DNA from: Catalinimonas niigatensis
GTDB lineage: Bacteria; Bacteroidota; Bacteroidia; Cytophagales; Cyclobacteriaceae
Length of the DNA: 64,000 bases
NCBI RefSeq assembly: GCF_030506285.1
Contig: NZ_CP119422.1
Coordinates: 5,691,501 to 5,755,500, forward strand
Direction: 5' to 3'
The translations under genes and the position numbers were made by a program. Below are positions 6,726-15,925 of this stretch, piece by piece. Below the pieces are notes generated by a model, which worked only from the letters and a program-made list of their open reading frames with translations, searched no databases and was not told where the DNA came from. The stretch's first letter is position 1; each line of letters begins with the position of its first letter.

Positions 6726-6780
6726 CATTTCGTAAGCGCAAAGCTACGGCTAAAGCCTTCGCCAGCGCCTACGATCGCCG
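6717..6780 (+). repeat. attC-like site C (end of cassette 2)
   Basis: R'' GCTAGCTAAC (6717-6726), spacer ATT, stem TCGTAAGCGC (6730-6739), inner hairpin GGCT/AGCC (6748-6757), stem GCGCCTACGA (6765-6774, one mismatch), spacer TCGCC, then G at 6780. Spacers of three and five bases and the GCC just before the crossover G repeat the layout of site B. The R'' pairs perfectly with GTTAGCTAGC at the start of cassette 2. Confidence 0.7.
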
Positions 6781-7266
6781 TCATGCAGCCTGCACCTGTT
6801 TGATCATCTGTTTGCGTATTTCTTCAAGCCTTTCCAGCTCTTCAGCTTTCCAAGGACGTTTACCCTGCCTTTTCAAAGTAAAATAAGCAGTGGTGCTTTT
6901 GTCCTTCTTACCGTAAAGCATGATACACACCTGGCTGAGGTTGATCCAAGGAAGTGATAGCCACTTAGGTGTTTTAAAAAATTTATCCAAATCTTCCTCT
7001 ACTTCAATCCACTCTCCTTTCAATCGGGCCTGTATGATATCCTGATTGTCTCTGAGAAAAATAGATAACTGTTCTATATCCTCTACCGGTACCAGGTGAC
7101 TCATCAATACCTTGCTGGGATCATGAAGAGAAAACTCAATTTCCCCTTCACCATCATTGCGCTGAAAACGTACCTTATCCTGGTCGTAAAAAGTACGGTA
7201 AAGACGATCATTTTCATCATTCTCCACAGTAGCCGTTTCCACGGTGGCATAAAAGAACTCTTCCAT
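6781..7266 (-). CDS. Unknown protein paired with DUF4160 gene
   Basis: The protein has 161 residues from ATG 7266, which gives a five-base gap to the DUF4160 gene; an ATG at 7302 would overlap that gene. It is charged with no membrane segment. The sequence SLHDPSKVLMSHLVPVEDIEQL and a C-terminal Glu/Lys-rich helix suggest a small cytosolic alpha/beta protein. I do not recognise it; DUF4160 genes are commonly followed by a DUF2442 partner, and this may fill the same place. Its stop codon starts one base after the crossover position of attC-like site C. Confidence 0.5.
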   Translation of the reverse strand: MEEFFYATVETATVENDENDRLYRTFYDQDKVRFQRNDGEGEIEFSLHDPSKVLMSHLVPVEDIEQLSIFLRDNQDIIQARLKGEWIEVEEDLDKFFKTPKWLSLPWINLSQVCIMLYGKKDKSTTAYFTLKRQGKRPWKAEELERLEEIRKQMIKQVQAA

Positions 7267-7271
7267 AATAT

Positions 7272-7514
7272 CTAATTTTTTTCTTTGAAATACTGGTGCC
7301 AAGCGGCAACTAATTGTCCTCTTCTTTGAGAAATAAGCTTTTCAATTTGCCTGAGTTCTTTGGTTTTTAATCCCTTGCTGTCGGTAAGCCTAATTTCCGG
7401 TTCAAGTTCATATCGTGCTGACCCACCCTTGCCTTTTACATGTATATGCACAGGAAGATGATCATTGCTGTAGAAGAAGAAGATGTAGCCTAATGTTCTG
7501 AATACCTCTGGCAT
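7272..7514 (-). CDS. DUF4160 protein (toxin-antitoxin-like)
   Basis: The protein has 80 residues. GYIFFFYSNDHLPVHIHVKG followed by ARYELEP and a C-terminal helical segment ending in AAWHQYF is the DUF4160 signature, whose conserved core is the H-x-P-x-H-x-H motif. DUF4160 genes usually sit upstream of a DUF2442 gene in small two-gene units regarded as toxin-antitoxin-like, though the biochemical role is not established. The two-gene arrangement is kept here. Confidence 0.8.
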   Translation of the reverse strand: MPEVFRTLGYIFFFYSNDHLPVHIHVKGKGGSARYELEPEIRLTDSKGLKTKELRQIEKLISQRRGQLVAAWHQYFKEKN

Positions 7515-7650
7515 TCACAAAGATAGTAAATACTATCATGATAGAAAAAGTATTTGATTATTTTGCTTGCCTGTAGGAGGGAATATTACAAAGAGTTAGT
7601 CTTATTCGCGTTTTGACGGGCTATGAAAATAAACATTATCCCTTAACCTA

Positions 7651-8211
7651 TTAACTTACTATAACATTCTTCACATACTTATATAATGTAGGCTTAGAGA
7701 TATTCATCATCTGACAGATTTGCTTTACGGATATGCTTTGATCTTTGTACAGCTGTATCAGAAGCTTTTGCTTGTCTTTGGTTAGCGCTTTAGGTCTGCC
7801 GCCCATTTTGCCCCGGGAGCGTGCGGCTTGCAAGCCAGCCATTGTTCTTTCGCGGATTAGGTTACGCTCAAATTCTGCCAGGGCACCAAACATATGAAAC
7901 ACCAGTTTACCGGTAGAAGAACTGGTATCAATAGATTCTTGAAGACTCACTAATCCTATGCCTTTTTCTTCTAAATATCCGGACCAGCTAATCAGATCCT
8001 TGAGAGAACGGCCCAACCGATCCAGTCGCCATACTACCAGTGAATCCCCTTCACGAAGTTGCTCTTTTACCTTCTCCAGGCCAGGACGGAGTAATACAGA
8101 TCCGCTGATGGTATCCACAATGATTTTTTCACAACCTGCACTCTCAAGTGCATCTTTTTGAAGGTGCAAGTTTTGATCTACGGTTGAGACTCTGGCGTAT
8201 CCTATTTTCAT
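7651..8211 (-). CDS. Serine recombinase (resolvase/invertase)
   Basis: The protein has 186 residues, typical for small resolvases. The N-terminal catalytic domain begins MKIGYARVSTVDQN with the nucleophilic Ser at position 9, followed by VVWRLDRLGRS (about 59-69) and the E-helix AEFERNLIRERT. A basic linker GKMGGRPK leads to a C-terminal helix-turn-helix (SVKQICQMMNISKPTLYKY). It would bind a res-like site, probably near its own promoter at 8212-8300. No transposase is adjacent, so it is either a remnant of a transposon or an accessory recombinase of the island. Confidence 0.9.
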   Translation of the reverse strand: MKIGYARVSTVDQNLHLQKDALESAGCEKIIVDTISGSVLLRPGLEKVKEQLREGDSLVVWRLDRLGRSLKDLISWSGYLEEKGIGLVSLQESIDTSSSTGKLVFHMFGALAEFERNLIRERTMAGLQAARSRGKMGGRPKALTKDKQKLLIQLYKDQSISVKQICQMMNISKPTLYKYVKNVIVS

Positions 8212-8581
8212 GATTCAAGCGTTAAAAAACCCTAATTTATCGAAAATAACTTTACCTAGATTTTTTAACACAATTACTTTACTATCTTAGGTGCCAGAAT
8301 AAGAAAATTTGGAGGGTACTAATACCTAAACCGTTAGGTTAGTAAAACCTTCGTTTTATTTACATTATAGCCATAAAGGCATGTTGAATTATCATCTTTC
8401 ACAGGATGCAAAACGAAGAAGTCGCTTCATTGAACATTTAACAAATAAAGGGGAGGCGTAGTATGCTAGGTGATTTATAGTAGAGATAGTGGTATTACGA
8501 ATAGTTCAGTCATCTTCCCTCTTTCTCAGGTTGATCAGAACACACATTTCACCAATTACTGAAATCTGATACACATTTAAA
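8212..8581. other. Intergenic region without a gene
   Basis: This is an AT-rich spacer between the divergent resolvase and KAP genes. I find no supported gene. GTTAGGT at 8333-8339 fits the integron R' consensus (GTTRRRY) and is preceded by the half-complementary ACCTAAAC (8324-8331), but no matching R'' is seen after the KAP gene. It probably holds the promoters of both genes and possibly a resolvase site. Confidence 0.4.
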
Positions 8582-11188
8582 ATGAAAAGTATTGAAAGAA
8601 TATATCAGTTTATCTTTACTAGGAATAAACTTCTATTTATAAGTGGCATTATTTTTTTTGTTTTGTTTAGAAAACCTATAGAGTTATTTATATCAGAGAC
8701 CGTTGTAAAATATGTTTTTGCTCATATAAATTCCATATGGTATAATGACATTGTCTTTTTGCTAATAGTCAGTGGTGTAATCATTTTGACGCTTCATAGA
8801 TATAATAAGTATATCCCTTCATATAATTTTTCATGCTTTCTATTATCTATATCGGTTGTTTATATAGGGTATCGGCTTACTGATGAAAAGTGGTATTTTA
8901 CTGCTTTTAGCTTTATATCATACTTCAAGTATGCGGATATCCTAATTTTGTTATCAGTTTGTCAGTTGATATTGATTGTAGGACGGAAAAAAGAATTCCC
9001 TTCATACTCATATAATTCATTTTTTGATGATCAACCCTTAGGTTCAAAAGGAAATGATAAACTAGGTTATAACTCATATGCCGAACTTTTAGGGGATAAA
9101 ATATTATCAAGTCATTTTAGTCAAGCTTTTGCGATTGGTATAAATGGTAAATGGGGATTAGGTAAGACTTCTTTTATTGATTTATTGAAGCGAAAATTGC
9201 AAAATGATGATATTATTGAAATAAATTTTAATGCCTGGAATAGTCACTCACCAAAAGCAATAATTAAAGATTTCTTTGAGACAGTTCAAGAGAAAATTCG
9301 CCCTTATCACTCTTCATTATCAAGATTACTCATTCAATACTCAAACAAGCTAGTAGCTATAAATAACAATAAAGTTACTCAATCGATACAGGCTACCATT
9401 TCTGCCCTTACAGGTTTTGAGTCGTTAAATAGTCTATACGAGGATATTAACAAAGCTTTAAAGAGGATAAATAAGAAAATAGTAGTCTACATTGATGACT
9501 TGGACAGATTAGATAAAGATGAGATTATTGAAGTTATAAGATTGATTCGTAACACTGCAAATTTTTACAACACTTTCTTTATTGTAGCATATGACAAAAA
9601 TTATGTTGTGAATGCTTTAAAGCAGCACAATCATTATAGGCAAGAAGAATTTTTGGAGAAGATTTTTCAAGTTGAAGTAACATTGCCTTATTTCAAAAAA
9701 GATGCTTTACGTTATAAACTTGCGGAAAAGCTTAAAGAAATGCTTCCCGAGGGTATTCATTCAACTATTGAATCTGAGGTTATAGGCACAGCATCTTCCA
9801 AACCTCCTTATTTAAATGAGTGGCTTGAAAGCATGAGGGATGTTACTAGGCTTACCAATGCCTTACTTCTTAATCTTAGCAAATTAACAGGAGAAGTGGA
9901 TTTTTGTGATTTTATGCGTATAGAACTATTGCGAATTAAATACCCATCAGCTTACGAACTTTTACATAGAAAAACCCTTGATTTCTTGAATACAACAACC
10001 AGAGGTTCCTCGAATAAAAATTACTATCAATTAATAAAAATTACAGAGGAAGAAAAAAGAAAATTGAAGGATATTGAAAAAGGAGTCAGTTCCTATTTTG
10101 AATTATACCTGACTAGGAATTATACAGAGCTATCAATACCCCAAAACGAGATTTCAAAAATTACCGATTTCGTGGATGGAATATTTGGGAGTGGTACTTC
10201 CTTAGGATTTTATTCATACTCCCAATCACGGTCACATTTGTCAATTATATTTCCAAGTAAATTTAATCGTTATTTTGCCTATACTCTATTGGACGGAGCA
10301 CTTTCAGAAGTAGAATTTAGTAATGCAAGAGCGTTAAATCAAAACAAATTTAATTCTAACATAACTCATTGGGTTGAAGGAGGTTTAGAGTTTGAGGTAA
10401 AGGACCGATTTAGTGAAGTAAAATCCTTTGATAATCGAGAGGATTATGAGAAAATAATTAGAGCAATATTTCATTTGGCCAATCAACCATCTAAAAACAA
10501 AGGTTTTTATGCAGAAATTTTAGTTGGTTACGATGGAGAAAACTTGATGCATAAAATGAGTAATTATGATAAACAATTAGTTGAAAAATTTTATCCTGAA
10601 ACAAATGGTGAGCAAATATTAAGAGGCTTTGTAAATGAGTTATTTGACCAGGCTGCATCTCCCTTTCACTTCGAGTCAGATTTTATCAAATATTTAAATG
10701 GCAGGTTTTCAGATTCTTTTCCTTTGACTAAAGAGGAACTTAAAAGAAAAAGTCTTGACTATTTCAGGAGATACTGTTCAGAAACTGACAAATTGGATAG
10801 ATGGGTTTGGTATTTGTTTTATAGATGTGAACAGACAGAATGGATTCCTACAGGACACAATTCTCATGTAAGTCAAGATAATATGCCTGCCGAAGCAAAG
10901 GAGATTATGGTAGATTTTATTTTCAATAAGGACCTGGATGGTTTTCTTTTTGAGATAATCGATATTGAATCATTTAAACAAAAGACATTTGCAATAAATG
11001 GTGCTGTTTTGAAGGTTTTTAATAGTTGGGAGTCCTTTCAAGAAAAGCTTGTAGAAATAAACGAACAAAATTCTAAGTACCTGAATGAATTCAAAGAATT
11101 TTTGGCCGAGTTTGCTTCTAAGAACTATTCACAATATGTTGAATTTCAATTTGAAACTATACCGGTTAAGGAAAAGATGAGAAAATAA
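8582..11188 (+). CDS. KAP-family P-loop NTPase with N-terminal membrane domain
   Basis: The protein has 868 residues. Four predicted membrane segments lie at the N-terminus (about 15-30, 55-71, 82-98, 118-134). The KAP NTPase follows: Walker A region GINGKWGLGKTS (about 186-197), the IEINFNAWNSHSP strand typical of KAP proteins, Walker B KIVVYIDDLDRLDKDE (299-314) and the FFIVAYDKNYV segment. The C-terminal 450 residues are uncharacterised. KAP NTPases include phage-exclusion proteins such as PifA, and many are membrane-bound. Its AT-rich composition and position beside a DUF262/PIN pair suggest a defence role, which is inferred. The gene stands alone, convergent with the PIN gene. Confidence 0.85.
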   Translation: MKSIERIYQFIFTRNKLLFISGIIFFVLFRKPIELFISETVVKYVFAHINSIWYNDIVFLLIVSGVIILTLHRYNKYIPSYNFSCFLLSISVVYIGYRLTDEKWYFTAFSFISYFKYADILILLSVCQLILIVGRKKEFPSYSYNSFFDDQPLGSKGNDKLGYNSYAELLGDKILSSHFSQAFAIGINGKWGLGKTSFIDLLKRKLQNDDIIEINFNAWNSHSPKAIIKDFFETVQEKIRPYHSSLSRLLIQYSNKLVAINNNKVTQSIQATISALTGFESLNSLYEDINKALKRINKKIVVYIDDLDRLDKDEIIEVIRLIRNTANFYNTFFIVAYDKNYVVNALKQHNHYRQEEFLEKIFQVEVTLPYFKKDALRYKLAEKLKEMLPEGIHSTIESEVIGTASSKPPYLNEWLESMRDVTRLTNALLLNLSKLTGEVDFCDFMRIELLRIKYPSAYELLHRKTLDFLNTTTRGSSNKNYYQLIKITEEEKRKLKDIEKGVSSYFELYLTRNYTELSIPQNEISKITDFVDGIFGSGTSLGFYSYSQSRSHLSIIFPSKFNRYFAYTLLDGALSEVEFSNARALNQNKFNSNITHWVEGGLEFEVKDRFSEVKSFDNREDYEKIIRAIFHLANQPSKNKGFYAEILVGYDGENLMHKMSNYDKQLVEKFYPETNGEQILRGFVNELFDQAASPFHFESDFIKYLNGRFSDSFPLTKEELKRKSLDYFRRYCSETDKLDRWVWYLFYRCEQTEWIPTGHNSHVSQDNMPAEAKEIMVDFIFNKDLDGFLFEIIDIESFKQKTFAINGAVLKVFNSWESFQEKLVEINEQNSKYLNEFKEFLAEFASKNYSQYVEFQFETIPVKEKMRK

Positions 11189-11293
11189 AAGGTATGAAAC
11201 CAAGATAGGTATACTCTCAAATTTCATTTGAAGATGGGCGACTTACGAATTACTAATGAAGAAAGATAGGCGCTAATCAAATCAAGCATCGCT

Positions 11294-12427
11294 TTAATTT
11301 ATACTCCCTTTTATTTCAGGTTTAAAATCTATAAGCTTCAAACCATATGATTCAATTTGGGAAACAAACTTTGTTCTAATTCTGCGAGTTATATCTGGAA
11401 TATTTGGTGCTAGAATAAATATTTTACAATTCAACTCATTTAATTTCTCGATATGTGTATCATAACCAAAAGATTCGAGAAGATTAATAAATCCATCTAA
11501 ATTATGTTTATCGGAATTTTTCTCAAGAGTTATTGATATCAATAGCTCATTGTCAATCTGATATAGCCTATCATTGTTAATAGGCTTCAATTCTTTTACT
11601 TCATCTATGGTAGTTTCTTTTATATTAATGCTGAGTTTCTCTTTTGCAAATTCTAAGAACTTGAAAGGCTGATATATGTAAAATAATTGATTTGTTTTTT
11701 GAAAAAATTCTTTTCGAAGTTCTGGCCTAGGACCAAGTTTTTTCCCAGATTTGATGAGCCACCAATCTTCTTTGGAATCATCTGTCACATATAGAATAGG
11801 CTTTTTAATTTCTTCTACCTTATCTATCAATTGAAACCATATAATTAAATCACCAAACTTTTTATTTTGAGGCTTGTTATTATCCTTATATCCAGGGGGT
11901 ATTTTGTCCTTATAGCGTTTTTCTCCTGTAGAATAGATTTCCTTAATTTTTGATTCTATATACTCTTGTCCATTTCTATCATTAAATATTGTTGATATTT
12001 GAACTAAAACATCGTCATTAGATAGCCTGGATTCATACTTTTCTTTTTTTAAAATTAACTCTGCATTTACTTTGTTAAGGACATTAGAAAATTGTGCATA
12101 AAGCTCATCTGATAAAAAGGGATTTCTGTTTTTGTTGGAGAAATCTTTTTTGATATCATCAATCTTAGAGATTGAGTCGGAATAAACTTTTATCTGTTGC
12201 TGAATAACATCTAATCTTTCCTCATGAAATTCTCTCCCTATCTGATAAGGCAGCCAAAGCCTTTCCCTTAATTTTTCCAGAACGTTCAAAAATTCACTGA
12301 TTGTACTGTCTGAATACCTATAAAAGTTTAATAAAATATTAGTATCGAGAACTATTATGCCTGTCTCCCATAAATTTTTTAGTTCATTTTGAGAGAGTCT
12401 GTAGTACTCCTTAAAAGTATTTTCCAT
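11294..12427 (-). CDS. PIN-like domain ribonuclease candidate
   Basis: The protein has 377 residues from ATG 12427, separated by one base from the DUF262 stop (TAGAATG); a start at 12475 would overlap by 47 bases. The N-terminal region has PIN-like acidic positions: D28 in IIVLDTNILLNFYRY, E66 in GREFHEER, D193 in FGDLIIWFQL and D216/D217 in YVTDDSKEDWW. This matches the PIN-like (PIN_8) family, metal-dependent nucleases usually acting on RNA. The C-terminal 120 residues (after about 255) are a separate unknown domain. Co-transcribed with the DUF262 gene. Confidence 0.75.
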   Translation of the reverse strand: MENTFKEYYRLSQNELKNLWETGIIVLDTNILLNFYRYSDSTISEFLNVLEKLRERLWLPYQIGREFHEERLDVIQQQIKVYSDSISKIDDIKKDFSNKNRNPFLSDELYAQFSNVLNKVNAELILKKEKYESRLSNDDVLVQISTIFNDRNGQEYIESKIKEIYSTGEKRYKDKIPPGYKDNNKPQNKKFGDLIIWFQLIDKVEEIKKPILYVTDDSKEDWWLIKSGKKLGPRPELRKEFFQKTNQLFYIYQPFKFLEFAKEKLSINIKETTIDEVKELKPINNDRLYQIDNELLISITLEKNSDKHNLDGFINLLESFGYDTHIEKLNELNCKIFILAPNIPDITRRIRTKFVSQIESYGLKLIDFKPEIKGSIN

Positions 12428-12428
12428 T

Positions 12429-14732
12429 CTATTGATAATTTTTCCAGAATTTATTGACAGACCTCTCGAACTCATCTTTCGAGTTAACTTTACTCATGTT
12501 GTCAAAAATAGACTTAATATTCTGGGTAATACTATCTCTGTTAGGTTTTACTTTTTCCAGATTAATATTTGAAAGCAATAACCACAAGGTATAAAAATTC
12601 TGATATGTTCTTATAGAATGTTCTTTGTTCATTAGAGTATCTAATCTTTCATTAATGATTTTATCACTATCATTTTCATTTATGAAGATCAATGCTTTTA
12701 GTTTAGCAAAAAAAGAATTTTCAAAAGAGGAAAAACTGGAGGTAAATGATGAAATTGAATCTGGAGAGTCTAGAATTTTGGTAATATCATTTTTGGATTT
12801 AATTCTGATATTGATTTTATCACCTATTTTATATACATCTAAGAAAGTTGAGATTCCTTCTAATGTTGGAGAAACAGAGTTAAACTTATATTGTAGATAT
12901 ATTAAATAGATTATAAGACCTTCATTATCCATACGTGTATTATTCTTGCGAAGGTAGAACCAGTCATTATTTTTTTTATAAAGGCTTTTTACATAATCAA
13001 TTATTTCTCTATCAACATATGAGTTCCACATCTCAAAGGTATTTTCCTTGATAGGATATGGTTTGTAATTAAGCCTTATAAATAAATCAACTGGATCAAA
13101 TGCAGGATTATTTTTTTCATCAATTTCTATAACCCATAGGTTAAAGTCTTCAATACGTTCTTGCATGAGTTCTGACAATGTGGAAAACTTCTTTCTATGC
13201 AAGTCCTTTAAAATTCCGTTTTGTAAATTCAAGGAAAACCTATCTTTTTCAGATTTAACAAGATTCTTATTTTCATCTAAATATTCCTTGCCCAAAAAAC
13301 CTAATATAGAAAGTAGTCTCTGCTGTCCATCTATCACCTCTGATATTCCATCAGATCTCTTAAAAACAAATATTGGTGGAAGTTTAATACCTAACAATAT
13401 ACTTTCTATAATGGCTGATGATTTGTTTTTATTTATAACTTCATTACGTTGGTATATGGGTCTTACTAAAAACCTTTGTCTTTCCATTTGTCTACTTATA
13501 TCCTCTATAGAATTAGAAGATGCATCTGGCTTATTGAGCCGTAAAGACTCAAACTTTAGAAGAGTATCTGAGTCAGTTTTCTCTTTCAGCAAGGACTTAT
13601 TATACCTTTTAAAAGCCTCATGATTAACTATGTAGTTCTTGAAGGAAAGATTTAAACTTTCTTCAAAAAATGTGGCGGTAATACTATATCTTTCAAAAAT
13701 CTGCTCTGAAAAAGAACTTCTATCAGTTTTAAAATTGGAGATATTAGATGATAAATATTTTGATACTTTCTTTTTGAAGTTAAAATCATCTATATGACTG
13801 AAAGGAATACCTTCATTTTCAGTGACAGATAAACCCCAGTAAAGGCACTCAAAAACCAATCTATTAGCTTGCCCCCCTTCACGTTCTATTGATTTTTTTA
13901 CTTCTGAGATGAAGTTAATTTTTCTAACGAAGTTGTTAAAAATTGATTTTATATCATCTTCATGATTAATACTCTCAGATAGGAGTTCATAGTATTTACT
14001 AATTACTTCCTGTTTTTTTGTTGCATAATAATTTATTGGAATTCTATGTTGCACAAGAAGTTGTCTGACTTTTTTTAAGACGGTCTCTATGTTGTCATTA
14101 TCAAAATAAAAAGTCTCAATTATAAAATCATAGAGCCTCTGGTCGTTCTTTAATGCCTTCTTTATATATCTGTTAAGGTCATCATCAATATATTTAGCTT
14201 TATCAATTTCTGTTGGTTTTAGGGGAGTAATCCCTGTATTGTATCTTTTAAAAATTTCTTTTTTGACTACATCTTCAATATCATAATTAGTTTCTGGTTT
14301 ACTATGGAATGAGAATTCAATAATTCTGAGTTTAGTATCCCATATAGTATCTTTTAGCTCATTTAGGTCTTTGAATTGTTTGTTGGCTAAATCTTTTAAC
14401 TTTAGTAAACCACCTTTTTTTAACTTAAAATGATTATTGAGAAACCTGTAAATTGTTTCATAGCGCTGGCGCCCATCAATGACTTCATTAAAACCACCAG
14501 AATTAAAAAAGATTAGAGGTGGGATCTCTGTTCCTAAGAGTATGCTCTCGATAAAATAAGATGCTTTTTCATCATTCCACACATAGTTTCTTTGGTATGG
14601 TGGTTTAAAATTGGTTTTGTCAAACCTCTTTTTGTTTGCAAAAAGTGCTTCAATAGCCATTACCTTAGAATCTATCTTTATATAATTTTTAAAGATTTCA
14701 CCAATGTCAATAGGAGTTTTAACTTCAATCAT
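12429..14732 (-). CDS. Tandem DUF262 protein (GmrS/SspE-like N-terminal domains)
   Basis: The protein has 767 residues. It contains two DUF262 units: YQRNYVW (46-52) with IDGRQR (85-90), and YQRNEV (427-432) with IDGQQR (467-472); each unit also has IESILLG...PP between these motifs. DUF262 domains are the ParB-like, nucleotide-using half of type IV restriction and phosphorothioation-linked effectors (GmrSD, SspE, BrxU), where a DUF1524 nuclease usually follows. No DUF1524 HNH motif is visible here; instead the next gene encodes a PIN-like nuclease. This suggests a sensing protein with the nuclease in trans. AT-rich relative to neighbouring element genes. Confidence 0.85.
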   Translation of the reverse strand: MIEVKTPIDIGEIFKNYIKIDSKVMAIEALFANKKRFDKTNFKPPYQRNYVWNDEKASYFIESILLGTEIPPLIFFNSGGFNEVIDGRQRYETIYRFLNNHFKLKKGGLLKLKDLANKQFKDLNELKDTIWDTKLRIIEFSFHSKPETNYDIEDVVKKEIFKRYNTGITPLKPTEIDKAKYIDDDLNRYIKKALKNDQRLYDFIIETFYFDNDNIETVLKKVRQLLVQHRIPINYYATKKQEVISKYYELLSESINHEDDIKSIFNNFVRKINFISEVKKSIEREGGQANRLVFECLYWGLSVTENEGIPFSHIDDFNFKKKVSKYLSSNISNFKTDRSSFSEQIFERYSITATFFEESLNLSFKNYIVNHEAFKRYNKSLLKEKTDSDTLLKFESLRLNKPDASSNSIEDISRQMERQRFLVRPIYQRNEVINKNKSSAIIESILLGIKLPPIFVFKRSDGISEVIDGQQRLLSILGFLGKEYLDENKNLVKSEKDRFSLNLQNGILKDLHRKKFSTLSELMQERIEDFNLWVIEIDEKNNPAFDPVDLFIRLNYKPYPIKENTFEMWNSYVDREIIDYVKSLYKKNNDWFYLRKNNTRMDNEGLIIYLIYLQYKFNSVSPTLEGISTFLDVYKIGDKINIRIKSKNDITKILDSPDSISSFTSSFSSFENSFFAKLKALIFINENDSDKIINERLDTLMNKEHSIRTYQNFYTLWLLLSNINLEKVKPNRDSITQNIKSIFDNMSKVNSKDEFERSVNKFWKNYQ

Positions 14733-14930
14733 GTTATTTCTTTAAATAATGACTAAGCAATATTCACTTGTAATTTATGAATATAATGATTTTGATTTAT
14801 CAGTAGCATTCAAGAGTACTTATAGTAGTTTAAATTAAAAAATAATCTTAGCAAACAACAAACAAATTGAACCTACCCTAAGTCACACTCATTTTCTTTA
14901 TCCCCATTATTTTGTGTTCAAAAAGAGATA

Positions 14931-15713
14931 ATGTTAGATTTTATAAGTTTCTCAGGGATACAAGCAGAAAGTAAAGCAGAAATAGAAGCGATGATCCGCA
15001 GAAAGGATGCTGCGGGGGAGACCTATACTGAAGAAGAAAAAGCACTGCTAAGAACATATGAAGGTGCCGGGGGTATAGCCGATGCTAACGATGAATATGG
15101 AGGGGCGGCAGATGAGTTCTATACTTCGGATTTTCTTATCAAAATCATGTGGGAGCTTGCCAAACATCATGGCTTTCCGGATAACGGTAAAACATTAGAA
15201 CCTTCATGCGGTACCGGAAGAATATTTTACCATGCGCCTGATCAGGCAAAGCTCTACGGGATAGAGATCAACCCCATCTCTTTTCGGATTGCCCAAATAT
15301 TGCACCCCAAAGCTACACTTTACAACCAATATTTTGAAACGGTCTTTTTAGAACCACCACGCTATACCACCAAATCCAGCAAACCCTGGTTAGGAGTAGA
15401 TTTTGACCTAATAATTGGCAATCCTCCTTACGGTACGCATCTGGGACCCTACGCCAGCTACTTCAATACTAAGCCCAAACATCATACTATTGAAAATTTC
15501 TTCATGTACTACGGGCTCAAATTGCTCAAAAAGAACGGGCTCATTGTATTCCTGACTTCTTCTAATTTCCTGCGCAATGGGGATAAGTACAAAGAAGTAA
15601 AGCAGGCAATGGGCAAAATAGCGGATCTGGTGGATGCCTACCGACTACCGGCAGTATTTAGAAATTCAAGCGTACCTACTGACATTCTGGTGCTTAAAAA
15701 ATTACAGTCATGA
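14931..15713 (+). CDS. N6-adenine DNA methyltransferase (DarB-like, split)
   Basis: The protein has 260 residues. The SAM-binding motif I LEPSCGTGRIFYHA (about 87-100) is followed by YGIEINPISFRIA, and the catalytic NPPYG motif is at about 164-168, marking a gamma-class N6-adenine methyltransferase. No specificity domain is present. The gene overlaps a 71-aa gene and then a 1500-aa helicase by four bases each, so all three are one transcription unit. Phage P1 DarB joins an N6 methyltransferase and a Snf2-like helicase in one giant antirestriction protein; this set looks like the same pair encoded separately. Confidence 0.85.
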   Translation: MLDFISFSGIQAESKAEIEAMIRRKDAAGETYTEEEKALLRTYEGAGGIADANDEYGGAADEFYTSDFLIKIMWELAKHHGFPDNGKTLEPSCGTGRIFYHAPDQAKLYGIEINPISFRIAQILHPKATLYNQYFETVFLEPPRYTTKSSKPWLGVDFDLIIGNPPYGTHLGPYASYFNTKPKHHTIENFFMYYGLKLLKKNGLIVFLTSSNFLRNGDKYKEVKQAMGKIADLVDAYRLPAVFRNSSVPTDILVLKKLQS

Positions 15714-15925
15714 GTAAAAAAAGAGAAAACAGTATCATCAAGCTGCGTGAAAATGTGCGCGATCTTTTGGTAAGCATTGATCCGGAAAACTATCCGGGCA
15801 TCTCTACAGTGCTTAATCGGCCTGATGGATACCGGCAGATGGAGAACATGCTACTCAATTATTCGGCAACCAACCAAATCAGCTTGTCAGCAGCAATCAA
15901 CCAACTGGAAATGGAGCTCTCATGA
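15710..15925 (+). CDS. Small protein between methyltransferase and helicase
   Basis: The protein has 71 residues, overlapping both neighbours by four bases (ATGA junctions). It is mainly helical and charged at the N-terminus (MSKKRENSIIKLRENVRDLL), with no recognised domain. The tight coupling shows it is translated. It may be an adaptor or chaperone for the methyltransferase or helicase. Confidence 0.65.
   Translation: MSKKRENSIIKLRENVRDLLVSIDPENYPGISTVLNRPDGYRQMENMLLNYSATNQISLSAAINQLEMELS

Larger units (their letters stand above)
3911..6780 (+). mobile_element. Integron-like recombinase and gene-cassette array
   Basis: A tyrosine recombinase is followed by fold-back elements and two gene cassettes. 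Cassette 1 runs from the crossover G at 5436 to 6172 and cassette 2 from 6173 to about 6779. Each gene is bracketed by inverted repeats that would pair as R' and R'' once the cassette is circular: GTTGTGTGCC/GGCACACAAC for cassette 1 and GTTAGCTAGC/GCTAGCTAAC for cassette 2. The fold-back stems between them differ in sequence but share the layout, as attC sites do. This is read directly from the sequence; activity is not known. Confidence 0.7.

Noticed and set aside
7651-8211. Complete Tn3-like transposon around the resolvase
   Set aside because: No transposase gene or terminal inverted repeats were found near it.
8324-8339. attC or R' site upstream of the KAP gene
   Set aside because: GTTAGGT fits the R' consensus, but no matching R'' or stem follows the gene, so it may be chance.
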